DNA from: Luteimonas sp. J29
Lineage (GTDB): Bacteria > Pseudomonadota > Gammaproteobacteria > Xanthomonadales > Xanthomonadaceae
Assembly (NCBI RefSeq): GCF_000472505.1
Contig: NZ_AWZR01000001.1
Location: forward strand, 425,693 to 489,692
Length of the DNA: 64,000 nucleotides
Direction: 5' to 3'
Made by a program: the position numbers and the translations under genes
The notes under the pieces: model-generated
What the model was told of the DNA's origin: nothing
Seen by the model: only the letters and a program-made list of their open reading frames with translations
Database searches by the model: none
Part shown: piece after piece, positions 10,080-23,045 of the stretch
Layout: every line of letters begins with the position of its first letter
Numbering within the stretch: the stretch's first letter is position 1

Positions 10080-11294
10080 ATGGGCCAGGCGGTGCGCGAA
10101 CCGGCGGGCAGGACGGCATGGCTGACGCTGGCGCTGTGCTGCGCGGTGTCGGTGTTCGAAGGGTATGACCTGCAGGCGGCGGGCGTGGTTGCGCCGCGCG
10201 TGCGCGCGGCGTTCGAGCTGGGGCCGGACCAGCTGGGCTGGTTCTTCAGCGCCGCCACGTTCGGGCTGATGCTCGGCGCGGCGATCGGCGGCCGGCTGTC
10301 CGACCGCCTGGGCCGCAAGGCGGTACTGATCGCCTCGGTGGCGGCGTTCGGCGCCATGTCCGTGGCCACCGCCTACAGCTGGAGCGCCGAGAGCCTGCTC
10401 GTCACCCGGTTCCTGACCGGGGTCGGCCTGGGCGGCGCGCTCCCCAACCTGCTCGCCCTGGTGACCGAGAACGCGCCGGCGAACCGCCGCCACTTCGTGG
10501 TCGGCGCCATGTACGCCGGCCTGCCCACGGGTGGCGCCCTGGCGGCGCTGACCAGCGCGATGGGCGTCGAGCCCGAGAGCTGGAAGAACGTGTTCCTGGT
10601 CGGCGGCCTCGCGCCGCTGCTGCTCACCGTGCCGCTGCTGCTGTTCCTGCCGGACTCGCGCGAGCAGCGCCAGCTCGACACGCGCGAACGCGCTGGCGTG
10701 GCCCTGGCCCTGTTCGGCGAGGGCCGCGCACTGCGCACCGTGGCGCTGTGGGTGGGCTTCTTCCTCGCCCTGCTGGCGATGTACCTGCTGCTGAACTGGC
10801 TGCCGTCGCTGCTCGTGGGCCGCGGGCTGAGCGTGCGCGATGCTTCGTGGGTGCAGATGCTGTTCAACATCGGCGGCGCGGTGGCCAGCGTGGCCACCGG
10901 CCAGCTGATGGACGGGCGCTGGCGCACCGCCTGCGTGCCGGTGGCATTCCTCGCGACCATCGGTGCGCTGCTGGCGATGGCCGCGTCGCCGGCCTCGCCG
11001 CTGGCGGCCATGCTCTGCGGCCTGGCCATTGGCGCCACCGTCTCCTCGACCCAGACCATCCTCTACGCCCTGGCCCCCGGGCAGTACCCGACCGCGGTGC
11101 GCGGCACCGGCGTGGGCGCCGCGGTGTCGGTGGGGCGGCTGGGTTCGGCGGCCGGCCCGCTGCTGGCGGCGGTGCTGATCGGCGGCGGTTCCAGCGCCAA
11201 CCAGGTGCTCATGGCGCTGGTGCCGGTGCTGCTGGTGGCCGGCGCGCTGACCTGGTGGCTGACCCTGCGCAGCCGGCCCTCGTCCCAGCACTGA
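10080..11294 (+). CDS. MFS transporter of the aromatic acid:H+ symporter family
   Basis: A 404-residue, twelve-helix major facilitator protein of the inner membrane. The segment 'FEGYDLQAAGVVAP' in helix 1 (the D-x-x aromatic-acid signature), the helix 2-3 loop 'GGRLSDRLGRK' and 'GVGLGGALPNLLALVTEN' are typical of PcaK/VanK-like aromatic acid symporters. The ATG at 10080 follows GGAGG at ideal distance. It heads the lig gene series and is divergent from vanAB, so protocatechuate, vanillate or 4-hydroxybenzoate are the probable substrates. Confidence 0.9.
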   Translation: MGQAVREPAGRTAWLTLALCCAVSVFEGYDLQAAGVVAPRVRAAFELGPDQLGWFFSAATFGLMLGAAIGGRLSDRLGRKAVLIASVAAFGAMSVATAYSWSAESLLVTRFLTGVGLGGALPNLLALVTENAPANRRHFVVGAMYAGLPTGGALAALTSAMGVEPESWKNVFLVGGLAPLLLTVPLLLFLPDSREQRQLDTRERAGVALALFGEGRALRTVALWVGFFLALLAMYLLLNWLPSLLVGRGLSVRDASWVQMLFNIGGAVASVATGQLMDGRWRTACVPVAFLATIGALLAMAASPASPLAAMLCGLAIGATVSSTQTILYALAPGQYPTAVRGTGVGAAVSVGRLGSAAGPLLAAVLIGGGSSANQVLMALVPVLLVAGALTWWLTLRSRPSSQH

Positions 11295-11295
11295 C

Positions 11296-11320
11296 GGCAT
11301 GGATTGGAGTCGGCCATGCC
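11296..11320. promoter_or_regulatory. Inverted repeat GGCATGG-N11-CCATGCC
   Basis: Perfect 7-bp arms separated by 11 bp lie just after the transporter stop codon and 150 bp before the next gene. It could be an operator for a promoter internal to the operon or a weak transcriptional pause hairpin; there is no T-run after it. Confidence 0.35.
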
Positions 11321-11470
11321 GGAATGCGATAACAGCTAGAGCGGTTCCCGCGTGGCGGGGATGGTGATGACCACCAACAATGCCGGTCATGCGTTCCCGT
11401 CCCGCCCCCCGCCGAACGACGCGATCGCGCACTGACGCGCAGGGGCGCGGCCCGGCCCCGGGAGGCGTGC

Positions 11471-12169
11471 ATGGCTGACCCGCGTCCGGTCCTCGAGGGC
11501 CTGTCGTCGATGGCCACGCGCCAGGTGCTCTCGGCGCTGGCGTCCGGGGCCCTGGCGGCCGGGCTGTCCCAGGTGCGGATCACCTCGGTCGGCGGCGTCG
11601 ATGCCGAGAAGCGCGTCATGGACGGCGAGCCGGTCGACCTGGTGTGGCTGGCGGCGCCGGCGCTCGAGCGCCTGGAAGCGGCCGGGCACCTGGTGCCGGG
11701 CAGCCGCCGCGCGCTGATGCGGTCGGAGATCTGGGTGGCGGTGCGCGCGGACGCGCCGCGGCCGCCGGTCGCCGACGAGGCGCAGGTTCGCGAGGCGGTG
11801 CTGGCCGCGCGCACCCTGGGCCATTCCACCGGCCCCAGCGGCACCTACCTCACCGGGCTGTTCCAGCGCTGGGGCATCCGGGAGCAGGTACAGCCGCGCC
11901 TGGTCCAGGCGCCGCCGGGCGTGCCGGTGGCGGCGCTGATCGCGCGCGGCGAGGTGGAACTGGGCTTCCAGCAGCGCAGCGAGCTGGTCGGCGTGGAGGG
12001 CGTGGACGCGATCGGCCCGCTGCCCGACGCGATCCAGCACGCGACGGTGTTCTCCGGCGCGGTGTGCGTGCGCAGCCGCGACCCGAAGGCGGCCGCACGC
12101 CTGCTCGACTTCATGGCCTCGGACGCGGCGTCCGGGATCCTGCTCGCCCACGGCATGGCGCCGGCGTGA
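11471..12169 (+). CDS. Periplasmic-binding-protein-fold (ModA-like) protein lacking a signal peptide
   Basis: A 232-residue type II solute-binding-fold protein. The opening 'LEGLSSMATRQVLSALA' and 'VDLVWLAAPALERLEAAGHL' resemble the molybdate-binding SBP_bac_11 group, and 'GHSTGPSGTYLTGLFQRWGI' forms the usual inter-domain ligand region. No signal peptide or lipobox is visible and GGGAGG precedes the ATG, so it should be cytosolic. No ABC partner genes are nearby. It stands 46 bp before ligJ. It may bind or transform a pathway intermediate; its function is not assigned, and it is one of two candidates for the missing oxalomesaconate isomerisation step. Confidence 0.72.
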   Translation: MADPRPVLEGLSSMATRQVLSALASGALAAGLSQVRITSVGGVDAEKRVMDGEPVDLVWLAAPALERLEAAGHLVPGSRRALMRSEIWVAVRADAPRPPVADEAQVREAVLAARTLGHSTGPSGTYLTGLFQRWGIREQVQPRLVQAPPGVPVAALIARGEVELGFQQRSELVGVEGVDAIGPLPDAIQHATVFSGAVCVRSRDPKAAARLLDFMASDAASGILLAHGMAPA

Positions 12170-12215
12170 GCGCAACGTCCGCCCCCGCCGGCGGCGCAAG
12201 ACCAGGTAGGACCAG

Positions 12216-13244
12216 ATGATCATCGACATCCACGGCCACTACACCACCGCGCCCAGGGCGCTCGAGGAGTGGCGCAACCGCCAGATCGCGGCGATCGGCG
12301 ACCCGTCGGCCATGCCCAGGGCCTCGGAGCTGAGGATTTCCGACGACGAGATCCGCGAGTCGATCGAGCACAACCAGCTGCGCCTGATGCGCGAGCGCGG
12401 CTCCGACCTGACCGTGTTCTCGCCGCGCGCCAGCTTCATGGCCCACCACATCGGCGACTTCCAGGTCTCCTCGGCCTGGGCGGCGATCTGCAACGAGATG
12501 TGCCACCGGGTCAGCCAGCTGTTCCCCGACCACTTCATCCCCGCCGCGATGCTGCCGCAGAGCCCGGGCGTGGACCCGGCCACCTGCATCCCCGAGCTGG
12601 TCAAGTGCGTGGAGCAGTACGGCGCGGTCGCGGTCAACCTCAATCCCGACCCGTCCGGCGGCCACTGGACCAGCCCGCCGCTGACCGACCGCAGCTGGTA
12701 TCCGATCTACGAAAAGCTGGTCGAGTACGACATCCCGGCGATGGTCCACGTCAGCACCAGCTGCAACGCCTGCTTCCACACCACCGGCGCGCACTACATC
12801 AACGCCGACACCACCGCGGTCATGCAGCTGATCCAGGGCGACCTGTTCCGCGACTTCCCGACCCTGAGGCTGGTCATCCCGCACGGCGGCGGCGCCGCGC
12901 CCTACCACTGGGGCCGTTACCGCGGCCTGGCCCAGGAGCTGAAGAAGCCGCTGCTGCGCGACCACCTGCTCAACAACGTCTACTTCGACACCTGCGTCTA
13001 CCACCAGCCGGGCATCGACCTGCTGGCCACGGTCATCCCGGTGGACAACATCCTGTTCGCCAGCGAGATGATCGGCGCGGTCCGCGGCATCGACCCGGAG
13101 ACGGGGCACTACTACGACGACACCAGGCGCTACATCGAGGCCAACACCCGGCTCAGCGCCGGGGACAGGCAGAAGATCTACGAGGGCAACGCGCGCCGGG
13201 TGTATCCGCGGCTCGACGCGGCGCTGAAGCGGAAGGGCAAGTGA
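12216..13244 (+). CDS. ligJ: 4-Oxalomesaconate hydratase
   Basis: A 342-residue amidohydrolase-superfamily protein closely resembling LigJ/PmdE in length and motifs. It hydrates oxalomesaconate to 4-carboxy-4-hydroxy-2-oxoadipate. The N-terminal metal motif is 'DIHGHYT' (residues 4-10); 'MVHVSTSC', '[18 protein letters not shown]' and '[16 protein letters not shown]' cover the remaining metal and active-site strands. It stops 2 bp before the aldolase gene that takes its product, so the two are translationally linked. Confidence 0.9.
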   Translation: MIIDIHGHYTTAPRALEEWRNRQIAAIGDPSAMPRASELRISDDEIRESIEHNQLRLMRERGSDLTVFSPRASFMAHHIGDFQVSSAWAAICNEMCHRVSQLFPDHFIPAAMLPQSPGVDPATCIPELVKCVEQYGAVAVNLNPDPSGGHWTSPPLTDRSWYPIYEKLVEYDIPAMVHVSTSCNACFHTTGAHYINADTTAVMQLIQGDLFRDFPTLRLVIPHGGGAAPYHWGRYRGLAQELKKPLLRDHLLNNVYFDTCVYHQPGIDLLATVIPVDNILFASEMIGAVRGIDPETGHYYDDTRRYIEANTRLSAGDRQKIYEGNARRVYPRLDAALKRKGK

Positions 13245-13246
13245 CC

Positions 13247-13930
13247 ATGTACGAACTGGGCGTGGTGTACCGCAACATCCAGCGCGCCGACCGCGAGGTC
13301 GCCGACGCGCTGGCCCCGCTGGGCTCGGCCACCGTGCACGAGGCGATGGGCCGGGTCGGCCTGCTCAGGCCCTACATGCGGCCGATCTACCCGGGTGCGC
13401 AGGTGTCGGGCACCGCGGTGACCGTGCTCCTGCACCCGGGCGACAACTGGATGATGCACGTGGTCGCCGAGCAGATCCGGCCGGGCGACATCGTGGTGGC
13501 CGCGGTCACCGCCGAATGCAGCGACGGCTACTTCGGCGACCTGCTGGCCACCAGCTTCCAGGCCCGCGGCGCGCGCGCGCTGGTGATCGACGCCGGCGTG
13601 CGCGACGTGAAGACGCTGCAAGAGATGCAGTTCCCGGTGTGGAGCAAGGCGATCAGCGCCAAGGGCACGATCAAGGCGACGCTCGGCTCGGTGAACATCC
13701 CGGTGGTCTGCGCCGGCATGTGGGTGACCCCGGGCGACGTGATCGTGGCCGACGACGACGGCGTGGTCTGCGTGCCGCGCGAGCGCGCCGCGGCCACCCT
13801 GGAGGCGGCACGCAAGCGCGAGGCCAACGAGGGCGCCAAGCGCGAGCGCCTGGCCGCGGGCGAGCTGGGCCTGGACATGTACGCGATGCGCGAACCGCTG
13901 GCGCGCGCCGGGCTGCGGTACATCGACTGA
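13247..13930 (+). CDS. ligK: 4-Carboxy-4-hydroxy-2-oxoadipate aldolase
   Basis: A 227-residue class II pyruvate aldolase of the RraA-like fold, the same length as characterised HMG/CHA aldolases (LigK, PmdF, GalC). It splits 4-carboxy-4-hydroxy-2-oxoadipate into pyruvate and oxaloacetate. The diagnostic D-X20-R-D motif is present (D98, then R119-D120 in '[12 protein letters not shown]'). I chose the ATG at 13247, two bases after the ligJ stop; the frame is open further upstream but is then antisense to nothing and out of phase with ligJ. Confidence 0.92.
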   Translation: MYELGVVYRNIQRADREVADALAPLGSATVHEAMGRVGLLRPYMRPIYPGAQVSGTAVTVLLHPGDNWMMHVVAEQIRPGDIVVAAVTAECSDGYFGDLLATSFQARGARALVIDAGVRDVKTLQEMQFPVWSKAISAKGTIKATLGSVNIPVVCAGMWVTPGDVIVADDDGVVCVPRERAAATLEAARKREANEGAKRERLAAGELGLDMYAMREPLARAGLRYID

Positions 13931-13932
13931 CC

Positions 13933-18024
<4,092 letters not shown>

Positions 18025-18120
18025 CGGCGGCGCGGGAATTCCGTCCCCGGCACGCGAACCTCACCGTCGGGCCTATCCCTCCTCGGCCCGGTGTGTCGCC
18101 GGTGACGGACGGCGACCGGT

Positions 18121-18156
18121 CGGGGCGGCTTGATTGCACTGGGTCAAGTCGCCCCG
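18121..18156. terminator. Hairpin between convergent ligC and yggS
   Basis: A 13-bp stem (CGGGGCGGCTTGA against TCAAGTCGCCCCG, one G-T pair) with a 10-base loop lies in the gap between the 3' ends of ligC and yggS. There is no T-run, so it is at best a weak or Rho-assisted terminator for either direction. Confidence 0.4.
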
Positions 18157-18227
18157 GCCGGCCACGTCGTTCCCGTCGGCCCGCGCCAGCCGTCGCGGGA
18201 CACGCGCCTCGCGGCGCGCCTGCGCAA

Positions 18228-18992
18228 TCAGCGCGCGTCGCCTTCCCCGGTCCCCGCCGCGCCCGGCCAGTACGCGGCGTCGGGCGTGGGCCGGCGGCCG
18301 AAGATCGCGGTGCCCACGCGCACCGTGGTCGAGCCCTCGGCGATCGCCAGCTCCAGGTCGCCGGACATGCCCATCGACAGCTCGGCCATCGCGATCCCGT
18401 CCGGCGCCTCCTGGCGCAGCCGGTCGCGCAGCTCGCGCAGGCGCACGAAGCACGGCCGCACGCGCGCCTCGTCGTCGGAGAACAGCGCCAGCGTCATCAG
18501 CCCGCGCACGCGCAGCGAGGCGAACGCGGGCAGCTGGCGGACGAACGCCGGCACCTCTTCCGGCGGCAGGCCGAACTTGCTCGCCTCGCCCGAGGTGTTG
18601 ACCTGGACCAGCACGTCGATCGCGCGCCCCTGCTTCTGCAGCTGCGCGTCCAGCGCCTGCGCCACGCGCAGGCTGTCGAGCGCCTGGAACTCGCTGGCGA
18701 AGCGCGCCGCGTACTTGGCCTTGTTGGTCTGCAGGTGGCCGATCAGCACCCAGCGCAGGCCGTCGAGGTCGGACATCGCCTCCCACTTCGCCATCGCTTC
18801 CTGGACCTTGTTCTCGCCCAGTTCGCGCACGCCCAGTTCGTAGGCCCGGCGCAGGACCGCCTCGTCGACGGTCTTGCTGACCGGCAGCAGCCGCACGGTG
18901 GACGGGTCGCGGCCGGCGGCGCGGCAGGCCGCGTCGATGCGCGCGCGGACCGCGTCGAAGCCGGCCCTGAGGGTGGCGGTATCGGCGGCCAT
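18228..18992 (-). CDS. yggS: YggS/PROSC family pyridoxal-phosphate homeostasis protein
   Basis: A 254-residue single-domain PLP-binding TIM-barrel protein without known catalysis; the family keeps free PLP and amino-acid pools in balance. The PLP lysine is about K40 in 'LLPVSKTV'; 'ELGENKVQEAMAKWEA', 'WVLIGHLQTNKAKY' and 'LSMGMSGDLELAIAEGST' are the usual family motifs. It lies 7 bp downstream of hemF on the same strand, an uncommon pairing. The C-terminus has an additional Gly/Ala-rich tail. Confidence 0.94.
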   Translation of the reverse strand: MAADTATLRAGFDAVRARIDAACRAAGRDPSTVRLLPVSKTVDEAVLRRAYELGVRELGENKVQEAMAKWEAMSDLDGLRWVLIGHLQTNKAKYAARFASEFQALDSLRVAQALDAQLQKQGRAIDVLVQVNTSGEASKFGLPPEEVPAFVRQLPAFASLRVRGLMTLALFSDDEARVRPCFVRLRELRDRLRQEAPDGIAMAELSMGMSGDLELAIAEGSTTVRVGTAIFGRRPTPDAAYWPGAAGTGEGDAR

Positions 18993-18999
18993 GGCGGCC

Positions 19000-19929
19000 T
19001 CAGGCCCCCGCCAGCCAGTCGCGCGGCACCAGGTAGTCGTGCAGGCGCGCCTCGGCGCTGCCCGGTTCCGGCGCGTAGCCGTACTCCCAGCGCGCCAGCG
19101 GCGGCATGCTCATCAGGATCGACTCGGCGCGCCCGCCGCTCTGCAGGCCGAAGTGGGTGCCGCGGTCGTAGACCAGGTTGAATTCGACGTAGCGCCCGCG
19201 CCGGTAGAGCTGGAACCGGCGCTCGCGCTCGCCGTAAGGCGTGTCCTTGCGGCGCTCGACGATCGGCAGGTAGGCGTCGAGGAAGCCGTCGCCGACCGCC
19301 CGCAGGTAGGCGAAATCCTGCTCCAGGTCGGTGTGCAGGTCGTCGAAGAACAGGCCGCCGACGCCGCGGGTCTCGTTGCGGTGCCTGAGGTAGAAGTACT
19401 CGTCGCACCAGCGCTTGTGCGCCAGGTAACGCTCCTGCCCGCCGAACGGCTCGCACAGCGCGCGCGCGGTGCGGTGCCAGTGCAGCACGTCCTCGTCGAA
19501 GGGATAGAACGGGGTCAGGTCGAAGCCGCCGCCGAACCACCAGGCCACGGTTTCGCCGTCGCGCAGGGCGCGGAAGTGGCGCACGTTGGCGTGGGTGGTG
19601 GGCAGGTAGGGATTGCGCGGGTGGAACACCAGCGACACGCCCACCGCCTGCCAGGACGCGCCGGCCAGCTCCGGGCGCGCGGCCGTGGCCGACGGCGGCA
19701 GCCGGTCGCCGGACACGTCGGAGAAGCCGATCCCGGCCTGCTCGAACACCGCGCCCTCGCGCAGTACCCGGGTGCGGCCGCCGCCGCGCAGGTGGCTGCC
19801 GGTGTCGCCCGGATCGCGCTGCCAGGCGTCCTCGGCGAAGCGGGCGCCGCCGTCGGCGGCCTCGATCGCGGCGCAGATGCGGTCCTGCAGGCCGGTGAGG
19901 TAGTCGCGGATGTCGTCGAATCGGTCCAT
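19000..19929 (-). CDS. hemF: Oxygen-dependent coproporphyrinogen III oxidase
   Basis: A 309-residue cytosolic haem-biosynthesis enzyme that oxidatively decarboxylates coproporphyrinogen III to protoporphyrinogen IX using O2. Strong signatures are '[16 protein letters not shown]', '[18 protein letters not shown]', '[15 protein letters not shown]' and '[19 protein letters not shown]'. Length matches the E. coli enzyme. It probably heads a two-gene unit with yggS. Confidence 0.97.
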   Translation of the reverse strand: MDRFDDIRDYLTGLQDRICAAIEAADGGARFAEDAWQRDPGDTGSHLRGGGRTRVLREGAVFEQAGIGFSDVSGDRLPPSATAARPELAGASWQAVGVSLVFHPRNPYLPTTHANVRHFRALRDGETVAWWFGGGFDLTPFYPFDEDVLHWHRTARALCEPFGGQERYLAHKRWCDEYFYLRHRNETRGVGGLFFDDLHTDLEQDFAYLRAVGDGFLDAYLPIVERRKDTPYGERERRFQLYRRGRYVEFNLVYDRGTHFGLQSGGRAESILMSMPPLARWEYGYAPEPGSAEARLHDYLVPRDWLAGA

Positions 19930-20240
19930 GCCGACATTCTAGGCGTCGCGCGTGCAGCTGGCATTGCGTCCGGTCAGGCGCGCCCGCCGACCGCCCGCGC
20001 TCCTCCGCCCTGGACCCGGAGCCAAGCCGCGCCGTGGACGGCGGGCCTTCTCCGCAAATGTCCCCCGGAATCCGCCTCGGGCGGATTCCTCCTCCTTGAG
20101 TTCGCTGCGAAGGCCCGCCGCGGACAAGCCAGCCGGGCCGGACGGAATCACCCCGAACTCTTCGGGCAGGACCGGCTCCGTCCCGAACACGGGCCTGCCT
20201 CCGGAACGTCAGCCCGGCTCCCCGGAAACCGGCCGGACAC
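19930..20240. other. Intergenic region with one nested-hairpin repeat
   Basis: The 311-bp space between hemF (start) and the S9 peptidase (stop) has no credible gene. It contains repeat copy A at 20040-20119 and otherwise GC-rich sequence; no obvious promoter for hemF was recognised. Confidence 0.5.
20040..20119 (+). repeat. Dispersed nested-hairpin repeat, copy A
   Basis: The outer arms GGCGGGCCTT (20040-20049) and AAGGCCCGCC (20110-20119) pair perfectly. An inner stem pairs GGAATCCGC with GCGGATTCC (20067-20075/20081-20089). Between the stems are the conserved boxes AATGTCCCCCGG and CCTCCTCC, which also occur in copies B (55685-55761) and C (56004-56085, inverted). The stem sequences differ between copies but pairing is kept, indicating selection on structure. 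Confidence 0.75.
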
Positions 20241-22604
20241 CTACTTGAGGGTGCGCTCGAACAGCTCCAGGATCCGCCGGTACTGGTCGTACCAGGAATC
20301 GGACTGCTGGTACGCGTGGCGCTCGAGCGGGTAGCTGGCCATCTCCCACTTGTCCTTGCGCAGTTCGATCAGGCGCTGCGCCAGCACCACCGAATCGCGG
20401 TAGAACACGTTGTCGTCCATCATGCCGTGGGCGATCAACAGGTGGTCCTGCAGCCCTTCGGCGTATTCGATCGGCGAGGACCTGCGGTAGGCCTCGGGGT
20501 CGATGTCAGGCGTGTTGAGGATGTTCGCCGTGTAGCTGTGGTTGTACTGCGACCAGTCGGTGACCGGACGCAGCGCGGCGCCGGCCTTGAACGTGCCGGG
20601 CTTGCGGAACAGCGCCATGAAGGTCATGAAGCCGCCGTAGCTGCCGCCGTAGATGCCCACGCGCTCGCGGTCGGCCTGGCGGTGCTCGACCAGCCAGTCG
20701 ATGCCGTCGAGGTAGTCCTCGAGCTCGGGATGGCCCATCTGCCGGTAGATCGCCGTGCGCCAGTCGCGGCCGTAGCCTTCCGAGGCGCGGTAGTCGAGGT
20801 CGAGCACGAGGTAGCCGCGCTGCACCAGCAGGTTGTGGAACATCTGCTCGCGGAAGTAGTTCGGGTAGCGCTCGCTCACGTTCTGCAGGTAGCCCGCGCC
20901 GTGCACGAACAGCACCACCGGGTAGCGGCGCCCGGGCTCGAGCGTCCTGGGCCCGTAGAACTTGCCCCAGATGGTCCCGGCGCCATGTTTCGACGGCACC
21001 TGCACGTATTCGGGTTGCAGCCAGTCGAACGCGCGGTATTCCGCGGTGCGGGTGTCGGTGAGGGTGCGCAGGTTGCCGCCGTCGGCGTCCATCACCGCCA
21101 GCTGCGGCGGCACGTAGCTCGAGGAGTGGCGCAGCGCGATGCGTGCGCCGTCGGGCGAGGCGACGAAGCCTTCCACGCCGCCGAGGCGGGTGAGCTCGCG
21201 CACCTCGCCGCCGCCGGCCGGCACCGCGCACAGTTCATAGGTGCCGGGACGGGCGCGGTTGCAGGTGAACAGGAAGCGGTCGCCGGCCGGCGCCAGCACC
21301 GGCTGCGAGACCTCCCAGCGGCCCGTGGTCAGCGCGCGGGCGCGGCCGCCGCGCACGGCGTCGACCGTGTACAGGTGGGCGTGGCCGCTCTCCTCGGACA
21401 CGAACCACAGCGTGCGCTGGTCGGGCATCCAGCCGAACTCGTTGAACGCCCAGTTGATCCAGGCCTCGTCGTGCAGGCGGTGGCGCGACTGCAGGGCCGG
21501 GGACGCCGGTTCGAGCACCGCCAGCCAGCGGTCCTTGTTGTCGACCGAGTGCAGCATCAGCGCCAGCCGCTGCGAATCGGCGCTCCACAGCAGGCCGTCG
21601 GCGCCGGTTTCGATCCGCACCGCGCGCGGCCCCTTGACCGGCTCGGCACCGGCGTCGCGGCGCAGCGCGGCCAGCGGGTCGTCGCCGATCCCGGGCAACT
21701 GCGCGACCGACACCTCGCGCGGCGTGCCCGACCGCAGGTCGACGATCCAGAACGACTGCGCCCGCGGCAGGTTGCGGCCCACGCGGGTGCGCACCTCCTC
21801 GGTGTCCTCGTAGCCCGACTCGGTCAGGTACACCGGCATCCGGCCCGGCTGGCCGCGCTCGTCCTGCTTGCGCTCGGTCACCGCGAACAGCCAGCGGCCG
21901 TCGGGCGACAGCGCGGTGGCGACGATCTCGACGTCCTTGCCCAGGTACACCGGCGCCGGCGGGCGGCTCGGATCGGCGCGGCGCCATTCGGCCTCCTGCG
22001 CGCGCAGCGCCTCGCGCTTCTCGCGCTCGCGCCGCAGCGTCGCCACCAGCCGCAGCTGGTCCTCGCGCATGCGGTCGGCCTTCGGCGGCCTGCCCGGATC
22101 GTCCTCGGCCTTCGGCGCGGCGGCGTGGACCACGACCCCGTCGCCGGCGTTCCAGCGGAACCAGTCGTGGCCGCTGCGCCAGACCAGGCTGCCGTCGCTG
22201 CCCCAGCGCGGATCGACCTCCTGGGCCTCGGAGCGGGTCAGCTGGAGCAGGGCGCCGCTGCGCAGGTCGCGCACGAACACGTCGCCGCTGCGCACGAAGG
22301 CCATGCGCACCCGCTGCGGGTCGAGCACCGGGTCGGCGCCGTCGATCGCGCCGCGCGCGGCGCCGTCGAGCAGGCGCGCCTGGCCGCCATCCACGGGCTG
22401 CGCGTACAGGTCCTGGATCCGGGTGTCGCCGCGGCGCAGCGGGTAGTACACCTCGCGGCCATCCCAGGACCACCATGCCTGCTCGACCGGCGGCCCGATC
22501 CAGGACGGATCGGCCATGATCCGGTCCAGGGTCAGCGGTTGCGAGGGCTGGGCCTGGAGCAGGCCGGCGAACAGCAGGCAGCACAGCGGAAGGAATCGGC
22601 GCAT
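20241..22604 (-). CDS. Secreted S9 family peptidase (dipeptidyl-peptidase IV-like)
   Basis: A 787-residue exported serine peptidase. A signal peptide ('MRRFLPLCCLLFAGLLQAQ') precedes a DPP IV-type beta-propeller and a C-terminal alpha/beta-hydrolase domain. The triad fits the serine in 'GIYGGSYGGFM' (about S655), the aspartate in 'AHGMMDDNVFY' and the histidine in 'LERHAYQQ'. It probably acts in the periplasm or outside, removing dipeptides from peptides. The open frame runs far upstream of the chosen ATG but only opposite the ankyrin gene, so the start at the signal peptide is preferred. Divergent from ycgL. Confidence 0.92.
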   Translation of the reverse strand: MRRFLPLCCLLFAGLLQAQPSQPLTLDRIMADPSWIGPPVEQAWWSWDGREVYYPLRRGDTRIQDLYAQPVDGGQARLLDGAARGAIDGADPVLDPQRVRMAFVRSGDVFVRDLRSGALLQLTRSEAQEVDPRWGSDGSLVWRSGHDWFRWNAGDGVVVHAAAPKAEDDPGRPPKADRMREDQLRLVATLRREREKREALRAQEAEWRRADPSRPPAPVYLGKDVEIVATALSPDGRWLFAVTERKQDERGQPGRMPVYLTESGYEDTEEVRTRVGRNLPRAQSFWIVDLRSGTPREVSVAQLPGIGDDPLAALRRDAGAEPVKGPRAVRIETGADGLLWSADSQRLALMLHSVDNKDRWLAVLEPASPALQSRHRLHDEAWINWAFNEFGWMPDQRTLWFVSEESGHAHLYTVDAVRGGRARALTTGRWEVSQPVLAPAGDRFLFTCNRARPGTYELCAVPAGGGEVRELTRLGGVEGFVASPDGARIALRHSSSYVPPQLAVMDADGGNLRTLTDTRTAEYRAFDWLQPEYVQVPSKHGAGTIWGKFYGPRTLEPGRRYPVVLFVHGAGYLQNVSERYPNYFREQMFHNLLVQRGYLVLDLDYRASEGYGRDWRTAIYRQMGHPELEDYLDGIDWLVEHRQADRERVGIYGGSYGGFMTFMALFRKPGTFKAGAALRPVTDWSQYNHSYTANILNTPDIDPEAYRRSSPIEYAEGLQDHLLIAHGMMDDNVFYRDSVVLAQRLIELRKDKWEMASYPLERHAYQQSDSWYDQYRRILELFERTLK

Positions 22605-22772
22605 GTCGGACGGAGTCGGCGGAAAAAACCGGCACAGCCTAGCCGGTTTCAGCCGCGCCCGGGCACCCGCCGGGGGTCGCGGCGGCGGTGCCGCCGCCGC
22701 AGCTGAACCGCGATGCGTTCCACGGCGGGCCGGTTTCCCGCACAATTCCGCGAACTGCGACACTGCGCGGAC

Positions 22773-23045
22773 ATGCACGCCTACGTTTACAAGAGCCGGC
22801 GCCGGGCCGACACCTACGTCTACCTCGACGCGCGCGACGCATTCGACCGCCTGCCCGAGCCGCTGCGCGCGCGCCTGGGCCCGCTGCAGTTCGTACTCGA
22901 CGTGGCCCTGACCCCCGGCCGCAGGCTGGCGCGCGAGAACCCCGACGAGGTCCGCGCGAACCTGGCTGCCCGCGGCTACCACCTGCAGTTCCCGCCCGCA
23001 CTGGACGCCGATCCGATGAGCGAGGACTGGGGCACCGATGCCTGA
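22773..23045 (+). CDS. ycgL: YcgL domain-containing protein
   Basis: A 90-residue small cytosolic protein with the YcgL fold ('MHAYVYKSRRRADTYVYL', 'FVLDVALTPGRRLARENPD', 'GYHLQFPP'). The family is widespread in gammaproteobacteria with no clear biochemical role. The ATG at 22773 matches the typical family N-terminus. Its 3' end overlaps the ankyrin gene by 8 bp, so the two are translationally coupled. Confidence 0.93.
   Translation: MHAYVYKSRRRADTYVYLDARDAFDRLPEPLRARLGPLQFVLDVALTPGRRLARENPDEVRANLAARGYHLQFPPALDADPMSEDWGTDA

Noticed and set aside
11367..11390. ATGACC-N12-GGTCAT as a third TetR site
   Set aside because: The half-sites match but the spacing (12 versus 4 bases) differs, so the same dimer could not bind in the same way.
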